From: Cafeteria roenbergensis
Lineage: Eukaryota > Sar > Bigyra > Bicosoecida > Cafeteriaceae
Assembly: GCA_008330645.1 (NCBI GenBank)
Contig: VLTN01000055.1
Coordinates: 1-64,000 of the forward strand
Length of the DNA stretch: 64,000 bases
Direction: 5' to 3'
Shown here: positions 34,801-42,090 of the stretch, one piece after another
How the letters are laid out: every line of letters starts with the position of its first letter
Position numbering within the stretch: position 1 is the first letter of the stretch
Position numbers and translations under genes: made by a program
Notes under the pieces: model-generated
Told to the model about the DNA's origin: nothing
Seen by the model: only the letters and a program-made list of their open reading frames with translations
Databases searched by the model: none

Positions 34801-37523
34801 CGGAGTGGGGAATTCCGTTCGTGTGGGCCCGGCTGCTCGGAAAGGCTGCCTCGCGCGGGGTTGCGGACGCTCTTCAGGTCGCAGCGTCTGGCGGCACTGC
34901 TGCGGCTGGCGCGGCCCGGTGGGCGCTGGAGGCGGCCCAGGCAGTCGCTGCCCAGGCAGCCGTCGTCGACTTTGCCGCGGGCTCAAGCGAAGCGTCTGAC
35001 CGGCGGCAGAGCCGCTCTGGCGCCGCCACAAGCCTGGCCGGCCCCGGCAAGCCGGCAGACGACGCCGTAGCGAGCGCTTGGCACCGGCTGCATGCCACTC
35101 GCGCCAAGCTCGCCACAGCCATTCTGCGGGCCCTGCCGTCCACGGCTGCGCAGAGCCGGCGGGAAGGCGATGGCATCCGCAGCGGCAGCACCAGCACAGC
35201 CGTAGAGGCCGCCCTGGCGCCGCTTCTGGCTGTGCTGGAGGCGGCATCCAGCGTGCCTGCGGCTCTCAACGCGCAGACGGGCAAGGGCCCGGAAGCGGCG
35301 CTCTGCCTGTCGTCGCGGGCGCTGGAGCTCGTCGTCGCGACGCAGGCACGGCCCGCGACGTGGCCGAGGTCGGCTGGCCTCGGTGGCGAGCCGGCTGCGC
35401 CTGCTGCTGCGGACGGAGGCGGCGGCGACCTGCAGGCGGCGGAGCCGGGGCTCACGGACGTGGCTTCCGTCGTCGGCCAGTCCGCGGACGGGGGTCCGTG
35501 CCTGAGCTGGCTGGTCGGCGCGCCCACGCTGCGCCTGTCCCGGGACGCCTGGGGCCAGCCGTGGCACGCCGTTGTGGCGTCCTCGTCGACCGCGACCCGG
35601 GCCACGGCACCCTGCGCAGCCTCTCTTGAGTGCCGCCTGCTGCTCATCGCAGCAGATGCAAGGGCTGCTCTCCGCGCCTGCCTCGCGCTGGACCGTCACA
35701 ACGGCTCTGCCTGCCGCTCCCTCCTCGCGTCGTGCCTCGCAACGGCCGAGGTCCTCCCCTCGGCCCGGGCGGCAGTGCTGCGAGCAGCGAGCAGCGGCGG
35801 TGCGCCGCCCGCTCCGTCCACGCCCGGCGAGCTCCCCGTCCTCATCCTGGACGCGTCGCTGCCGTACCCAGAGAGGCGCGCGGGAACCCGCCCGCCGCCT
35901 CCCAGCGTCGCCTCGGAATCCGCGTCGTCCCCGCCGCTGCTCCTGCGCGCTGACTCGGAGGCCAGCACAGCGTCGTCCCTGCCCACGCAGGCGGCGCAGC
36001 GGGTCCAGTTTCCCTCGCTCTCGACGTCCTCGTCGGGCGGCAGCGGCGGCGCGCCCTCGCCTGGACGCTCGCTCGGTCGGGGTGCAGAGGCCGGGTCTGC
36101 TTGCTGGAGCGGGCCAGCGTGGGGCCGCGTCGGACCCGGAGGGCAGAGCTTCGCGCCGCCCCGGCTGGCGGCCGCAGGCCTCCACGCAGCCCCGCTCACG
36201 AGCGCCGCGTCCATCCAAAGCGGGGGCGAGGCGGCTCCTGCCACGCTGGCCACGTCGACCGAGTCCGAGCTCCCGCTCGCCCCGCCGCCCTCCCCAGCCT
36301 CGCTGCCGCGCGCGGCCTCCACCGACCCGGCCTCTGCCCGCACCGCTCGGGGTCCGGTGGCGGCGTCGCCGCTGCTGCGGCTGCAGCAGGCTTCGTCGTC
36401 TTCGTCCTCGTCCTCCTCGCAGCCGTCATCGCGGCTGGCATCCCCGGCCCGCGCCACGGTCGGCGTCGAGCAGCATGCCGGTGCCTCCCCAGTCTCGGCT
36501 GCCAGGAGCGCGGCGCTGGCCCGACGGCGCTCCGCCCGGGGGAGCCGCGCTGAAGATGCTGCTGCGTCGGCGGCGTCCCGCGCCCCCGTGCTGGCTCCTG
36601 CGGCGTGTCTCATCGCTGAGGCCATGGCGCTGGCACGGGCGCTGGTGCCAGTGATGGCGACGTCGTCGACCCCACCGGGCTCGCAGTCGGACTCGGCAGC
36701 TCCTCAGTCTGGTGTGCCTGCCCAGCCAGCGGCGACTGCCCCAGACGCCTCTCAGGGGGAGGCCCTCAGATCCGCCTCGGTACCCTCAGAGCCGCCATCC
36801 GCCTCTGCGCGGCCACTGGCGCCAGCCGCGCACGCTCCGAGCTCCCGAGGAAAGCTTCAAACCCTCACTCGCGTGTGGCGAGAGCAGGGGACGCTCACGT
36901 GCCGGGACTGGACAGTGAGCACAGCGGACAAGTTTGCGGACACCCAGCGCTCCTGCCTCGTCTCCGCCGTGCGGGCTTGCGAGGCGCAGGCCCGATTCGT
37001 GCTTCCCGGGGCGGCCCGCTCGGCTCCGGCAGCCGCCGACCTCTCGACGGCGCTGCAGTCCATGGCTGCCCTGTGCCGAGCTGCGCGGCGCCTGCGCGCG
37101 GGGTGCACTGCGCCCATCGCCTCGCTGGCCCGAGAGGCCCTCTCCTCGGCGCGGCGGCTGGGCGGAATGCTCGTGGACGCGGCACGGGAGGGCGCCCAGA
37201 CGGCGGGGGAACCAAGCGGGCGGTGGCAGGCCCCCGCTGCGGCGGCGCTGGGCGAGGCCGTTCGGCTGGCGGAGTTCGTGGCCTCGGTATGGCCGGGCCT
37301 GGCTGCCGGCATGGAGGCTGACGTTGCCGCCGCGAGGCACTCGCTTCTTGCGTTGGGCGCAGTGGGAAGATCGCGAGGCTCGCCTGCTGCCCGGGCCAAG
37401 CGGCCCCGCCCCCTCTCGGACCACGCCGGGGGCGACTCCCAGCCGCGGGCCCAGCGGCCGCGCGAAGACGCTGCGCCGGCAGCCAGCTTTGACGTCTCGC
37501 TTGTCATGGAAAGCGGGCCGTAG
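22812..37523 (+). CDS. Unrecognised ~4,900-residue protein, single exon
   Basis: An uninterrupted 14.7-kb frame ending in TAG. I do not recognise a family. Composition is Ala-, Ser-, Gly- and Pro-rich, with many stretches that look like amphipathic helices with conserved-looking Trp, Leu and Cys (for example WLRLCRCLWAGVVPG near 26335 and FLRWAVLHLVCSLG near 27707), separated by disordered Ser/Ala/Pro linkers. Tracts include poly-Ser (residues ~743-767), an Asp/Asn-then-Gly stretch near residue 2943, and a basic AKRPRP near residue 4860, 40 residues before the end, that could act as a nuclear import signal. No kinase, ATPase, transmembrane or zinc-finger motif is evident. ATGs at 22812 and 22827 both fit; the second has the better context (ACCATGC). 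The frame is open upstream to a GTG at 22638. The alternating helical and linker texture suggests a HEAT-like or other helical-repeat scaffold, but this is a guess. Confidence 0.7.
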   Translation: MQWVTMQDAAAGPAGPVSGRPPPSEPPESLNQAGAAGRPTAAQRAAAGVARLVRCSEAIPSTGAILLMGQAPAALAGLPAQAREVAEACKLVRSDVEEAAGDPDISDSFRDRLCLASRAAVIGARRAVALCAFHVKEWRVAFEHSSAAIQAAAPGAWPGLDLKPAVDLDALLRRVAASSAVECLERNGAESSAGEDTWLAALATALSLARGLLLEDPADARAAALVGRASAVAFRSRGARNLLLHSADAAADGSADTAASGGGSLAVLGALTAQSRRGALFPAEDGLDSARVGCGPILPHLARVAAAVLLQPAAAPRAVVLARREVLEAACIALPAGEGKQAPTQGGDCADSAGPAGAAAATAAAGASGRPSTPPRSMPSGAHAGQPRTMLHHLLRDAAGRVPSPVRQAWLARWGARAEAALANGEPFTVGSAACTDARALLEHRAAAVRQAGRAALACMNASDSASKPEEDGGKWRRGSRRLKQRQAREDAEAAAEAREADGASLMLPLMAGAGGPPPPPPKSSGHWQEPADAVAAMLDTREAAMHARRAAAASASRSRRSSAGTASLTASPGPLGARTAGRPRCVAPTLPAWIQSASAHRLGRGAAAWVQERLTSSSLLPVAAAAARIAWPLALHAARGDLGRPDAPSGPLSERAGATCLLRLCALDADAAAAALAAGLPLLSIGQLERAAKAVAAAARDQSSLAAGSASANTAAEALRRRLNGPGAASSAAGPSSSSSSAPSSSSSSSSSSSSSSSSSSSSSSSPPTVVSPPATTEWTEAEARLAASACRSIDAASRVVESLGGSRFPSKSPSAELSSGPESQRLVAGVDGRTHELRLAAWLVLAAELCVSVAAAEIAGATGMASGSMGSLAAAATSMLAAAAPATPESIAAAATAAAQALQQRAAAAEQVPKPEDGGAAAFARSEALAHAGSSFLAGLTHLCPSVSAEAASLAIPTSGRRAAARCADASQRFSPGDAATAAGVLVRASWLTARLARLGGTTLAPAHLKALGRAARGWQARSGSNCAADSQPSSSSSALLQHGTSSSSHSDGGGGGGVGQGPAAGESSAAAPSRSFPRLLSVIPSPVDAPRAQGRPATGEGAAEAADEDWLLASALSASSATAGAAAASVPADGRENARGLALRLARTPQWLLPGASIVRVPYVPSAQGRVAWLRLCRCLWAGVVPGEGAGAPMVALGTRSANVALMWSLRLVLDVAAGERSGPAAPGRKVAPSSPQRGLAPGSAPPSGQQGGKGRPPGRTAPADTMLTNGLGSEEGMTLVGAALAGWLARDTFMDKAGPLGLEVAPGADHSTAGHAPSSAATDGGGGDAAALAEGGGPAWASTLCRATVVPGIHPELVCGAIGASVACGTTLLSSRDGALATAKALGGLDACRLPASGWMLVGGRAPARWAQRAAAGDAAQARHLCVAGAAIAVVGGTASSLSPPPPPPAASGGAGAASAGAAPGGVTCLSRWAEACSTGAEASSAATDPSAPGGPPAVGRQTSGRPGGVPTRPGEPPAASRSDWSEASGRIAADPFSVASGSLHALGERAGRVVFAAWAVNCALCSISALELPDGATPAARARARSTCDALLLAAQLGTSESRRLVAGSRALQERARRVSFQLARRFLRWAVLHLVCSLGPEGGADAGLDATQAAADAMLAAGTRFASDLQAANQDDRWAGAVPACDPADSAAWAVVAARSLTALGRWRAALAVLGVSLGGDWPGGPASAPGLFAGGCPVQEEAWARLASIRATVRLPASSRASLLLSAELARTFGQLACNPARGPGGSNAGAAATPLPAAGIRSDREAVLRETGLAWRGEADDEDTESEPSAWIVGAGPGVAPLQAAWHRLTGALPCAAGAPSPDEAPGVPACVAPHLAGLAAAVRLPPSGTAVFLPPAAAVLARARRCLVEAWMATADAAAAAARTATDDAASGAAAPSASSKPASAPSVAPSAGGASGAPDRSVAALASGPTPGPLAAAMARAAASAPTASRYGNPTSAVRFVASFAPQGVLVRHSAAAPASLPGAVCGAQQRPAMPVPGLGSAGVHSAAETPSDPLGDRPAVLLSSGDAAAAPLPGTSPAMTVLGPACLEGLLGCEPRVALACDSEALAVRAASVLGAAATAALTGFASGAHGSDTDSRLVGAGWLLELGRLGPAGHPLSAASTGAAAVQAAPQQGQALSVSVSEGSAAALAILAGPEPGSASGAPSSAAGLGIADGVGVSASGGTRSKGEARAAESLAPAAVSGLLASAAAELDALRVAEAGLRRGDRPLWRARVATCLWSLSACLEVVWRLGCADADHGRVLDLAVAALTGQAAASACERAPETVAGMIQGDGPPAGADRAEPSVAAAASRAGLGEGSDVESSARAGETRAALWRARREAEAVATALLAGPDAYSVVLGSCDSPPGELAGGDPLGSHEAAVPSGGSQASAGADPSAASGTKQPVWAAAALRLASVGRASSAPAGPSAQAWSLQRPETPAAVAEAVAAAAVAAARAASAPDSAGSASSSSGSAHASGAAAAAGSARLDPQSPVTAALAGASADDPAAREPPGIAALLEPADLARVGSGAGPQLGVLPPTVLAADPMALEIACERTERRRTEEAHRVWSGASGGRPLIPLLEATLAPGRIVDHTAKHAADVSSGYGLSLDECTGLTPTAAALAAARPVQAPSSRRGGAGSFAAVSRVLAPGFEALGGRCIGNGRAWPAVYPGTNRWRAGSRRTAVECASLLMPFIRCGGKQVKVASRRALAAALLGAFAPSLGSARARLALLADDDAPAPSLGTARAILATPCQAASTQPWAPDAAQAAHCLALQSAARPQAVAWLAAAWHLTTPGRSVHAAGDGAGSAPAPGFVPGGEARAPGILVGAPADRAAGSFPGFPAVSPATAQHVTAMAAATGAGTLQSLSLRSCRLPVAAPLDALLLLRQACADAADNDDDNDDGAGAGGGGGQALPGLEQGQAGSCELGVAAAAALLASAGLDDIAGALAVAMAGPYRSAAVKADAAAAELAATATEAAAMAHRACGAAAGQLWAGLWRPEWSSCKQEPASSLLHCLSGPGCAASSAWAAPRAWDVDAARAAGKAVAASAAAGCPPFAAAASHRSVFRCVGGSEAAGGASTASRVRGRGADRHAHDAVSGGGASGSPERIPLAIPHWAVSPLALAPSALVSLSCDGGAAGASQPLAAPPGAGSPLLLARTQSAGSAASPVLGAASLVLQRGPSSPERLSMNPEASMAAWMERSSSTDSAQGLEQSSAAAQHAASVAAAASRAAALGPAASLLTLGDVVLAARTMQRETLAAAAAARAVWHLADGRQAVPGPCSLAASCGSASLAALPGAIAVSRWLDAGDSCVAGGAAGCLAAAASMPAVAATLLHSVAVAAQAAARCCASATRRRDAGRRAWHTAFRQACASRAAMAEHAAALPEVPQGQTPASSLPALWQHVAAHRRLAMAQPLSQEAWGSLAATYAALSSAWDELTHSEAQAALLGAEADTMEVWLAETSAGSASPLPSAQAGGPRPSAAAAAAGRGAGGVAGMLPGCGMVAAMGRLLAARAERALVAEAAAAALSAASQCPPPALSSKDEAAAEPQDPTTACSAACSDPEALRKLAAFSGHATERAATPESASAAPSACPGPDQGTGEACGPSGSASDAASLAVTLLLGPAGRIAASAAAQGLASMRANSGLFLGLDTDALVAAAGLEPPASGDSQEDATDLSAGSKGPLPACIAALRDGTSAAAMLLAACWNQATGSGLDVAPPPLAQPSGKSTPPRGSVPAAHSGLASATEATTSGRAGQRPSRRIGAAAGAAARDKSLVLTSVDLKQATQSRLAAVEALQDATSRLVAMAEAGARRAAPGPARFALHAASRSLARMAMAVRPAASLVAGPGGDTDAEDAHTLAAFAGAGLAATGAVAPGAAIEPLAGRPEVRASALRAVSLASVRSVGTASLLEFAKAVVASGPEARARAAAECGSLWAAAAALPEPLWPTAEWGIPFVWARLLGKAASRGVADALQVAASGGTAAAGAARWALEAAQAVAAQAAVVDFAAGSSEASDRRQSRSGAATSLAGPGKPADDAVASAWHRLHATRAKLATAILRALPSTAAQSRREGDGIRSGSTSTAVEAALAPLLAVLEAASSVPAALNAQTGKGPEAALCLSSRALELVVATQARPATWPRSAGLGGEPAAPAAADGGGGDLQAAEPGLTDVASVVGQSADGGPCLSWLVGAPTLRLSRDAWGQPWHAVVASSSTATRATAPCAASLECRLLLIAADARAALRACLALDRHNGSACRSLLASCLATAEVLPSARAAVLRAASSGGAPPAPSTPGELPVLILDASLPYPERRAGTRPPPPSVASESASSPPLLLRADSEASTASSLPTQAAQRVQFPSLSTSSSGGSGGAPSPGRSLGRGAEAGSACWSGPAWGRVGPGGQSFAPPRLAAAGLHAAPLTSAASIQSGGEAAPATLATSTESELPLAPPPSPASLPRAASTDPASARTARGPVAASPLLRLQQASSSSSSSSSQPSSRLASPARATVGVEQHAGASPVSAARSAALARRRSARGSRAEDAAASAASRAPVLAPAACLIAEAMALARALVPVMATSSTPPGSQSDSAAPQSGVPAQPAATAPDASQGEALRSASVPSEPPSASARPLAPAAHAPSSRGKLQTLTRVWREQGTLTCRDWTVSTADKFADTQRSCLVSAVRACEAQARFVLPGAARSAPAAADLSTALQSMAALCRAARRLRAGCTAPIASLAREALSSARRLGGMLVDAAREGAQTAGEPSGRWQAPAAAALGEAVRLAEFVASVWPGLAAGMEADVAAARHSLLALGAVGRSRGSPAARAKRPRPLSDHAGGDSQPRAQRPREDAAPAASFDVSLVMESGP
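25042..25112 (+). repeat. Hexanucleotide (CTCTTC)n coding poly-serine
   Basis: A pure run of alternating CCT/CTT triplets read as TCC/TCT serine codons inside the ~4,900-residue protein. It is likely length-variable between strains. Confidence 0.9.
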
Positions 37524-38024
37524 GAGCACGGTGGGCGATGCTTTGGGGATGTGGCTGGTTCCGCCGCTTGCGCTTCATATGTTACCGCTCTCGAGATACC
37601 GGCCATGTGCGCGCCTCGACCTGCGTGAGCCGCGCGACCAAGCTAATCCACGCGCTCTCGTTGCCACACGGCCGCCCGTGGCCACGGCCCCGCTTGCCGA
37701 GCAAAGCCCATTTGAGGAGGGACGATTCCGAGCGGCTGTATCACAGAGCAAAGCAGGCCGCGCAAGCCGCGCTCGCCTGGAGGCATCGCGGCGGGATCAC
37801 TGCAGTTGCAGCCCAGTGTTCCATTACTTGTTTGCCGCACCAGACTATTTGAAACCCGGCCACGGCGCGCGGACTTTCCCCCACTGCACAGCCGCCCCCG
37901 CGCGTCCAGGTCCCCGTCAAGGCTGGCATACGGGAGCATCGCATCGTGCCCCGGCAAGGAGCTGGGCTCCTGAGGTCTGCAGGGTCGCTTGCGGCAGCGG
38001 CGCCAGCCGCGACGGGCTGCGACC
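37524..38024. other. Intergenic region, 501 bp, tandem plus-strand genes
   Basis: Lies between the stop of the giant unknown gene and the ATG of the ankyrin gene. It is somewhat less GC-rich than its flanks (for example around 37790-37860). I see no RNA gene, repeat or credible small coding frame. Confidence 0.4.
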
Positions 38025-41000
38025 ATGGCTGTGCCTGATGGCGAGACCCCCCAAGCGTTCTACAGGAGGGTGGACGAGGATGGCGACCTGATGATTCACT
38101 ACAGTGAGGACCCAGAGGCGTTCCGTCACTCCAAGGCGGCTGGGGTCGACCACAACACGAGGAATCGGGCCGGGAGGACAGCGCTCATGGAGCACGCTTT
38201 GGCCGGGCGCACTGGCATCATGGAGGTGCTCCTTCAGGTGTTTGGATCGGACGGGATTAACCTCCAGGACCCTCGCGGCGACACAGCCCTGCACCTGGCT
38301 GCACGCGGCTTGCGCAACGCCACGGTCACGTCGCTGCTCAACCACGGCGCGGACGCGACAGTGCTGAACAAGCAAGGCTGGCCTCCCCTCCTCGTCCTGC
38401 TTAAGACGGGGCTGCCCTGCCCTCCAATTATGATTTGGGAGCTGTCCAGGCCCCCCGTGCGGCCGGTGGTGGCAACTGCCGGATTGTTCCTGGCTGCCAA
38501 GGCAGACAACGCTGCGGTCATTCCTGCACTGCTGGAGGCTGGCGCTGACGTTGCTGGACAGAACAAGGCGGGGCTCACGCCGTTCTTGGCCGCGTGCTCT
38601 GCAGGATCCATCGCAAGCGCCAAGGTCTTGTTTCACTCGCACTCCGAGTGCCTTGAGCAGACTTCGTCCACTGGAAAGACGGCGCTGCAGCTGGCGAGGG
38701 CGAGGGGCCACGCGAACGTCGTTTCGTTTCTCAGCCTGCTGGCGGAGACCCGCTCCGCTCCGCCTGACTGCATTCCGCTTGATGTGGCGGTGGCGGGCTG
38801 CCTCCCAAAGTCCACCGTTCGCGCCGCGGTTCGGCGGTGTGGACCGCAGTCAGACTTCGCCGCCAAGGCCTTGGCGTTGGCGCTGAACGACTTAAACTCC
38901 AGCCTGGCGCGCGTGCTCATTGAAGAAGGCGTGAACCCGTTTACCTCCAAGTGCCTTGAGATCGTTTTCAACTCGAGCACCACCCTGACGGCAGACTGCG
39001 TCATGGGCGAGGCGCCCGCTGCCCTGGTGCGGGGCATGGACTGCGACAGCCTCAGCTGCATGGCGAACGCTGCGGTGAGCTGCCATCGCTTCGACTTGCT
39101 TCTGCATATTCTCCGAGCTGGAGTGCCTATCTCCGTGCTCGATCGCAACGGATACGACTTCGTCTTTTCCGTCTCGTACGAGGGGAACTTTGAGTGCATC
39201 CGGGCCCTGGCAGAAAGCGGTCTGGACGTTGGGCTGACGTGCAACCCAAGCCCAGAGAGCGGCGACCTCCCGGTCATTTGCGCTGCCATCAGCAAGCACA
39301 GCACCGTTGCAATCCGGGCCCTCGTGGCGGCTGGCGTGAAGCTGGACGCACCGGTTGCGTACTCGCCCGAAATCGGCAACATCACTGGCTTTGCGTGCAT
39401 GGCGGGCACGCCGGAGGTGATCGACCTCGTGTTCGAGCTTGGGGGCCACCTTGACAACGTTCCGCGCGAGGTGCAGACCAGCGTGCTTCTGCAGGCTGCC
39501 AAGAACGGCTTCCAGGCCGCCGTGCTGAGGCTTCTGGGCCAGGGCGTACGACCCGACGGGGATGTGCTCACTGAAGTTGCCAGGTTCAACATGTGCGAGT
39601 GCCTGGACCCGCTGCTTCAGGCAGACGCGCAGGCTCCTGTCGACAGCCTCACCGTGCCGCACTGGGACTCGGCGGTTCTGTTTATGGACCACGGCAACCT
39701 TGAAGCGGCCCGCCTCCTCCTTGGGCCAAGGCGCCGGCTGCGCTCCCGCGTCGACCGCTCTCGGTGCCGTAGCGCGGTGCGAAGGGCCATGGCGGCGGAC
39801 AACTTCGGGGGAGTCGAGATGCTTGTTGAGCTGTTTGGCGGGGCGTGCCTCCAGCCCTCGCCGGGCGGTGCGACAAGCCCGCTCGCGGAGCTTGCCAAGG
39901 CGGGGAACCTGGATTGCATTCGGCGCTGCTGCGCCCTCGGGGCCAACCTTGAGGGGCGGCCTGGCGCTGGGGTCGGCCTGCACGAGCACGCACTCGCAGG
40001 CGGCCACGCTGCTTTGGCAGCGTGGCTCGCTGCTCGGCTGCCGCTGAGGCAGCGCTGCGAGGCGGCCGCGAGCGCCCTAGCTGCGGAAAACACAGCTGCG
40101 TTCAAGGCAATCCTTGACCACCTGTTTGTGGACAACAGCGTTGGTAGCTCCGTCAGCTGCTTGCGAGACGCCTTGGAGGCAAGAGGCCAGCGCCGCACAG
40201 ACGCCGTGCTGGCCTTGGTGCACCACCCCGCGATGTTTCGCGCTTGCCTGCGAAGCGGTGACGACGCCGCGGCGGCCGTCAGTGGACCCGAAGACGCGGC
40301 TCGGACTCGGCAGGTGGAGTACGACAAGTGGGTCGAGGCAGCTCGACGCGTGGCAAGCGGGGAAGTCGGACTGGACGGGTTCCAAGACGCTCTCAAGTCG
40401 CCCCTGCCGTCGCCCGACTTTGCCTCGCTCGAGGTGTCTGGCGTTCCCGTGCTTTGGCACCTGGCAAGCGACCCGTCTCCAAAGGCACTATCCCTTGCAA
40501 AGGCTCTGATGCGCTGCGGAGCGAGCCCGACGATGCTTGGCCCCGACGGTTCTCCCATCATGCGAGCCGCGGCCCTTGGCACGGTGACCATGGTGGCGGC
40601 GATGCTCAAAGCCGTCCCAGACCTGGGCAGTCTCGCCTGCGAGAACGCAGAGCACGAAACGGCCTTCACCATTGCCATGAAGCACGGCAACGCCGACGTC
40701 CTGGCGGAGCTGGCGAAGGTCCCGGAGCTTCCCGAGCGGGAGCTCGCAAGAGGCCGGACGCCCCTGATGCTCGCGTGTGCTGCGAAGAACAGGTCCGCCG
40801 TGAAGGTGGTCTTGAGCATGTGCGCCGGAGCCGCCAGCAGCGCCAGCGTCGCTGCGCCGGACGGCACAACAGCGCTGCAAATTGCCATCGACGAGTGCCC
40901 CGGGGCTGTGAGCGCGCTGCTTGCACGAGGGGCGTGCCCCAATCGGCTTCTCAAGTCGCTCGAGCCGAGTCTGCTTGCTCGGGCCGTGTCTCTCGGGGGC

Positions 41001-41741
41001 AGCAGCGAAGCTGTTGCGGCGCTGGCGCAGGACGAGAGGGTGGACGTCAACGCGGTTTGCCCCGCCCTGAAGCGCACGCCGCTGGAGCTGGCCTGCATGA
41101 ACGGGGCGGCAGACCTGGCTCTGCTGCTCCTCAGGGCGGGCGCAGAGCCTGCCTGCCCGACTCTGCATGGCTGGCACTGCAGCGTGGAGGCCGCGCTGCT
41201 TGGGCAGGCAGACACGGCACATGCTATCCTGGCCAGCGAATTCGGCAACCACCCGAGCATCCCAGCGCATCCCAGCGCCGCATACCAGGCCCTGGCTGGC
41301 CTTGCGGAGAAGGGGCAGTTCGACGCGGCGCTGCAGCTCCTCCGCCGCGGAGGCTTGGAGCACGCGTCCAGCGAGCAGGTTGCGACCGTGCGCGAGTTCG
41401 CTACAGCTTGCGGGTGGCATGCAGCGCTGGACCTCCTCAAGGCGCCGGCGCTGCCGACGCTGTCACACCTGGTGGCGGAGCTGCGTGCACTCGCCACCTC
41501 GGGCAAGGCAGCAGGCGCCGACGACGAGGCAGCCGGAGCTGCGGCCGCAGAGGAGCCTGTCGCGCCAAGCGGCGGCGGACACGCACTAGGAGCGCCGTCG
41601 TCCTTCGCGTCCGCAGCGACCCCCTCGGCAGGCGCAAGCGCGGCGGCCGCGGTCGGCAAGGCCCTGCCGAGGCCGGCTCGATCCAAGCCCTCCAAGGTCA
41701 AGGGCAAGCCTTCGAAAGGCAGTCGCAGGGCGAAGGCATGA
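38025..41741 (+). CDS. Ankyrin-repeat protein
   Basis: A single-exon gene of 1,238 residues. The ATG at 38025 sits in an optimal context (GACCATGG). Ankyrin repeats are recognisable by the G-x-T-x-L-x-x-A-x-x-x-G pattern: a first group at residues ~46-240 (GRTALMEHALAG, GDTALHLAARG, GLTPFLAACSAG, GKTALQLARARG), a degenerate group at ~370-480, and a third at ~839-1070 (GRTPLMLACAAKN, GTTALQIAIDE, KRTPLELACMNG). The stretches between have the same helical periodicity with weak consensus, so the whole body may be one long solenoid. The last ~90 residues are low complexity and end in a basic Lys/Ser/Arg-rich tail. No membrane span or catalytic domain is visible. Ankyrin solenoids bind protein partners; the partner cannot be told from the sequence. 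It has the same orientation as its two downstream neighbours but separate start regions. Confidence 0.85.
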   Translation: MAVPDGETPQAFYRRVDEDGDLMIHYSEDPEAFRHSKAAGVDHNTRNRAGRTALMEHALAGRTGIMEVLLQVFGSDGINLQDPRGDTALHLAARGLRNATVTSLLNHGADATVLNKQGWPPLLVLLKTGLPCPPIMIWELSRPPVRPVVATAGLFLAAKADNAAVIPALLEAGADVAGQNKAGLTPFLAACSAGSIASAKVLFHSHSECLEQTSSTGKTALQLARARGHANVVSFLSLLAETRSAPPDCIPLDVAVAGCLPKSTVRAAVRRCGPQSDFAAKALALALNDLNSSLARVLIEEGVNPFTSKCLEIVFNSSTTLTADCVMGEAPAALVRGMDCDSLSCMANAAVSCHRFDLLLHILRAGVPISVLDRNGYDFVFSVSYEGNFECIRALAESGLDVGLTCNPSPESGDLPVICAAISKHSTVAIRALVAAGVKLDAPVAYSPEIGNITGFACMAGTPEVIDLVFELGGHLDNVPREVQTSVLLQAAKNGFQAAVLRLLGQGVRPDGDVLTEVARFNMCECLDPLLQADAQAPVDSLTVPHWDSAVLFMDHGNLEAARLLLGPRRRLRSRVDRSRCRSAVRRAMAADNFGGVEMLVELFGGACLQPSPGGATSPLAELAKAGNLDCIRRCCALGANLEGRPGAGVGLHEHALAGGHAALAAWLAARLPLRQRCEAAASALAAENTAAFKAILDHLFVDNSVGSSVSCLRDALEARGQRRTDAVLALVHHPAMFRACLRSGDDAAAAVSGPEDAARTRQVEYDKWVEAARRVASGEVGLDGFQDALKSPLPSPDFASLEVSGVPVLWHLASDPSPKALSLAKALMRCGASPTMLGPDGSPIMRAAALGTVTMVAAMLKAVPDLGSLACENAEHETAFTIAMKHGNADVLAELAKVPELPERELARGRTPLMLACAAKNRSAVKVVLSMCAGAASSASVAAPDGTTALQIAIDECPGAVSALLARGACPNRLLKSLEPSLLARAVSLGGSSEAVAALAQDERVDVNAVCPALKRTPLELACMNGAADLALLLLRAGAEPACPTLHGWHCSVEAALLGQADTAHAILASEFGNHPSIPAHPSAAYQALAGLAEKGQFDAALQLLRRGGLEHASSEQVATVREFATACGWHAALDLLKAPALPTLSHLVAELRALATSGKAAGADDEAAGAAAAEEPVAPSGGGHALGAPSSFASAATPSAGASAAAAVGKALPRPARSKPSKVKGKPSKGSRRAKA

Positions 41742-42090
41742 CCCGGCTCCGCATTCTGGGGGTGCCGCGCGCGGCGCCTGTTGCCTGCGCCACTGCCTGC
41801 CGCGGCCATTGAGGAATGTGGAGCATGTTGTTGCCAGGGCTGCGCCGGCTGCTGCCGTGCCAGCAGCCCCTCGCACGCGCGCGCGAACACACACACACAC
41901 AGCAATGCTTGCGCAGCAGCAAAGACCCGCTCCCCAGCCAGGCAGGCAGGAGCAGCAGGCGAGCCCGAACGGCCGCTGCGCAGGGCACAACAGGACCACC
42001 ACCAGCAGCCCGAGCTGGAACGCGGGGGAGGGGGAGGAAGGGCGACTGCGCGCTTCTCGTGGTTGGCCCCACAGCCCGCTGCGCGCGCGA
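41742..42090. other. Intergenic region with (AC)n run
   Basis: Lies between the ankyrin stop and the chosen PPR start. It holds an AC dinucleotide run (41887-41900) and an in-frame upstream ATG at 41905, which I judged less likely than 42091 because only the latter gives a mitochondrial presequence at the N-terminus. Confidence 0.45.

Noticed and set aside
41905-42090. Earlier PPR start at 41905
   Set aside because: It adds a Gln/Pro/Gly-rich stretch ahead of an otherwise ideal mitochondrial presequence, so 42091 explains the protein better.
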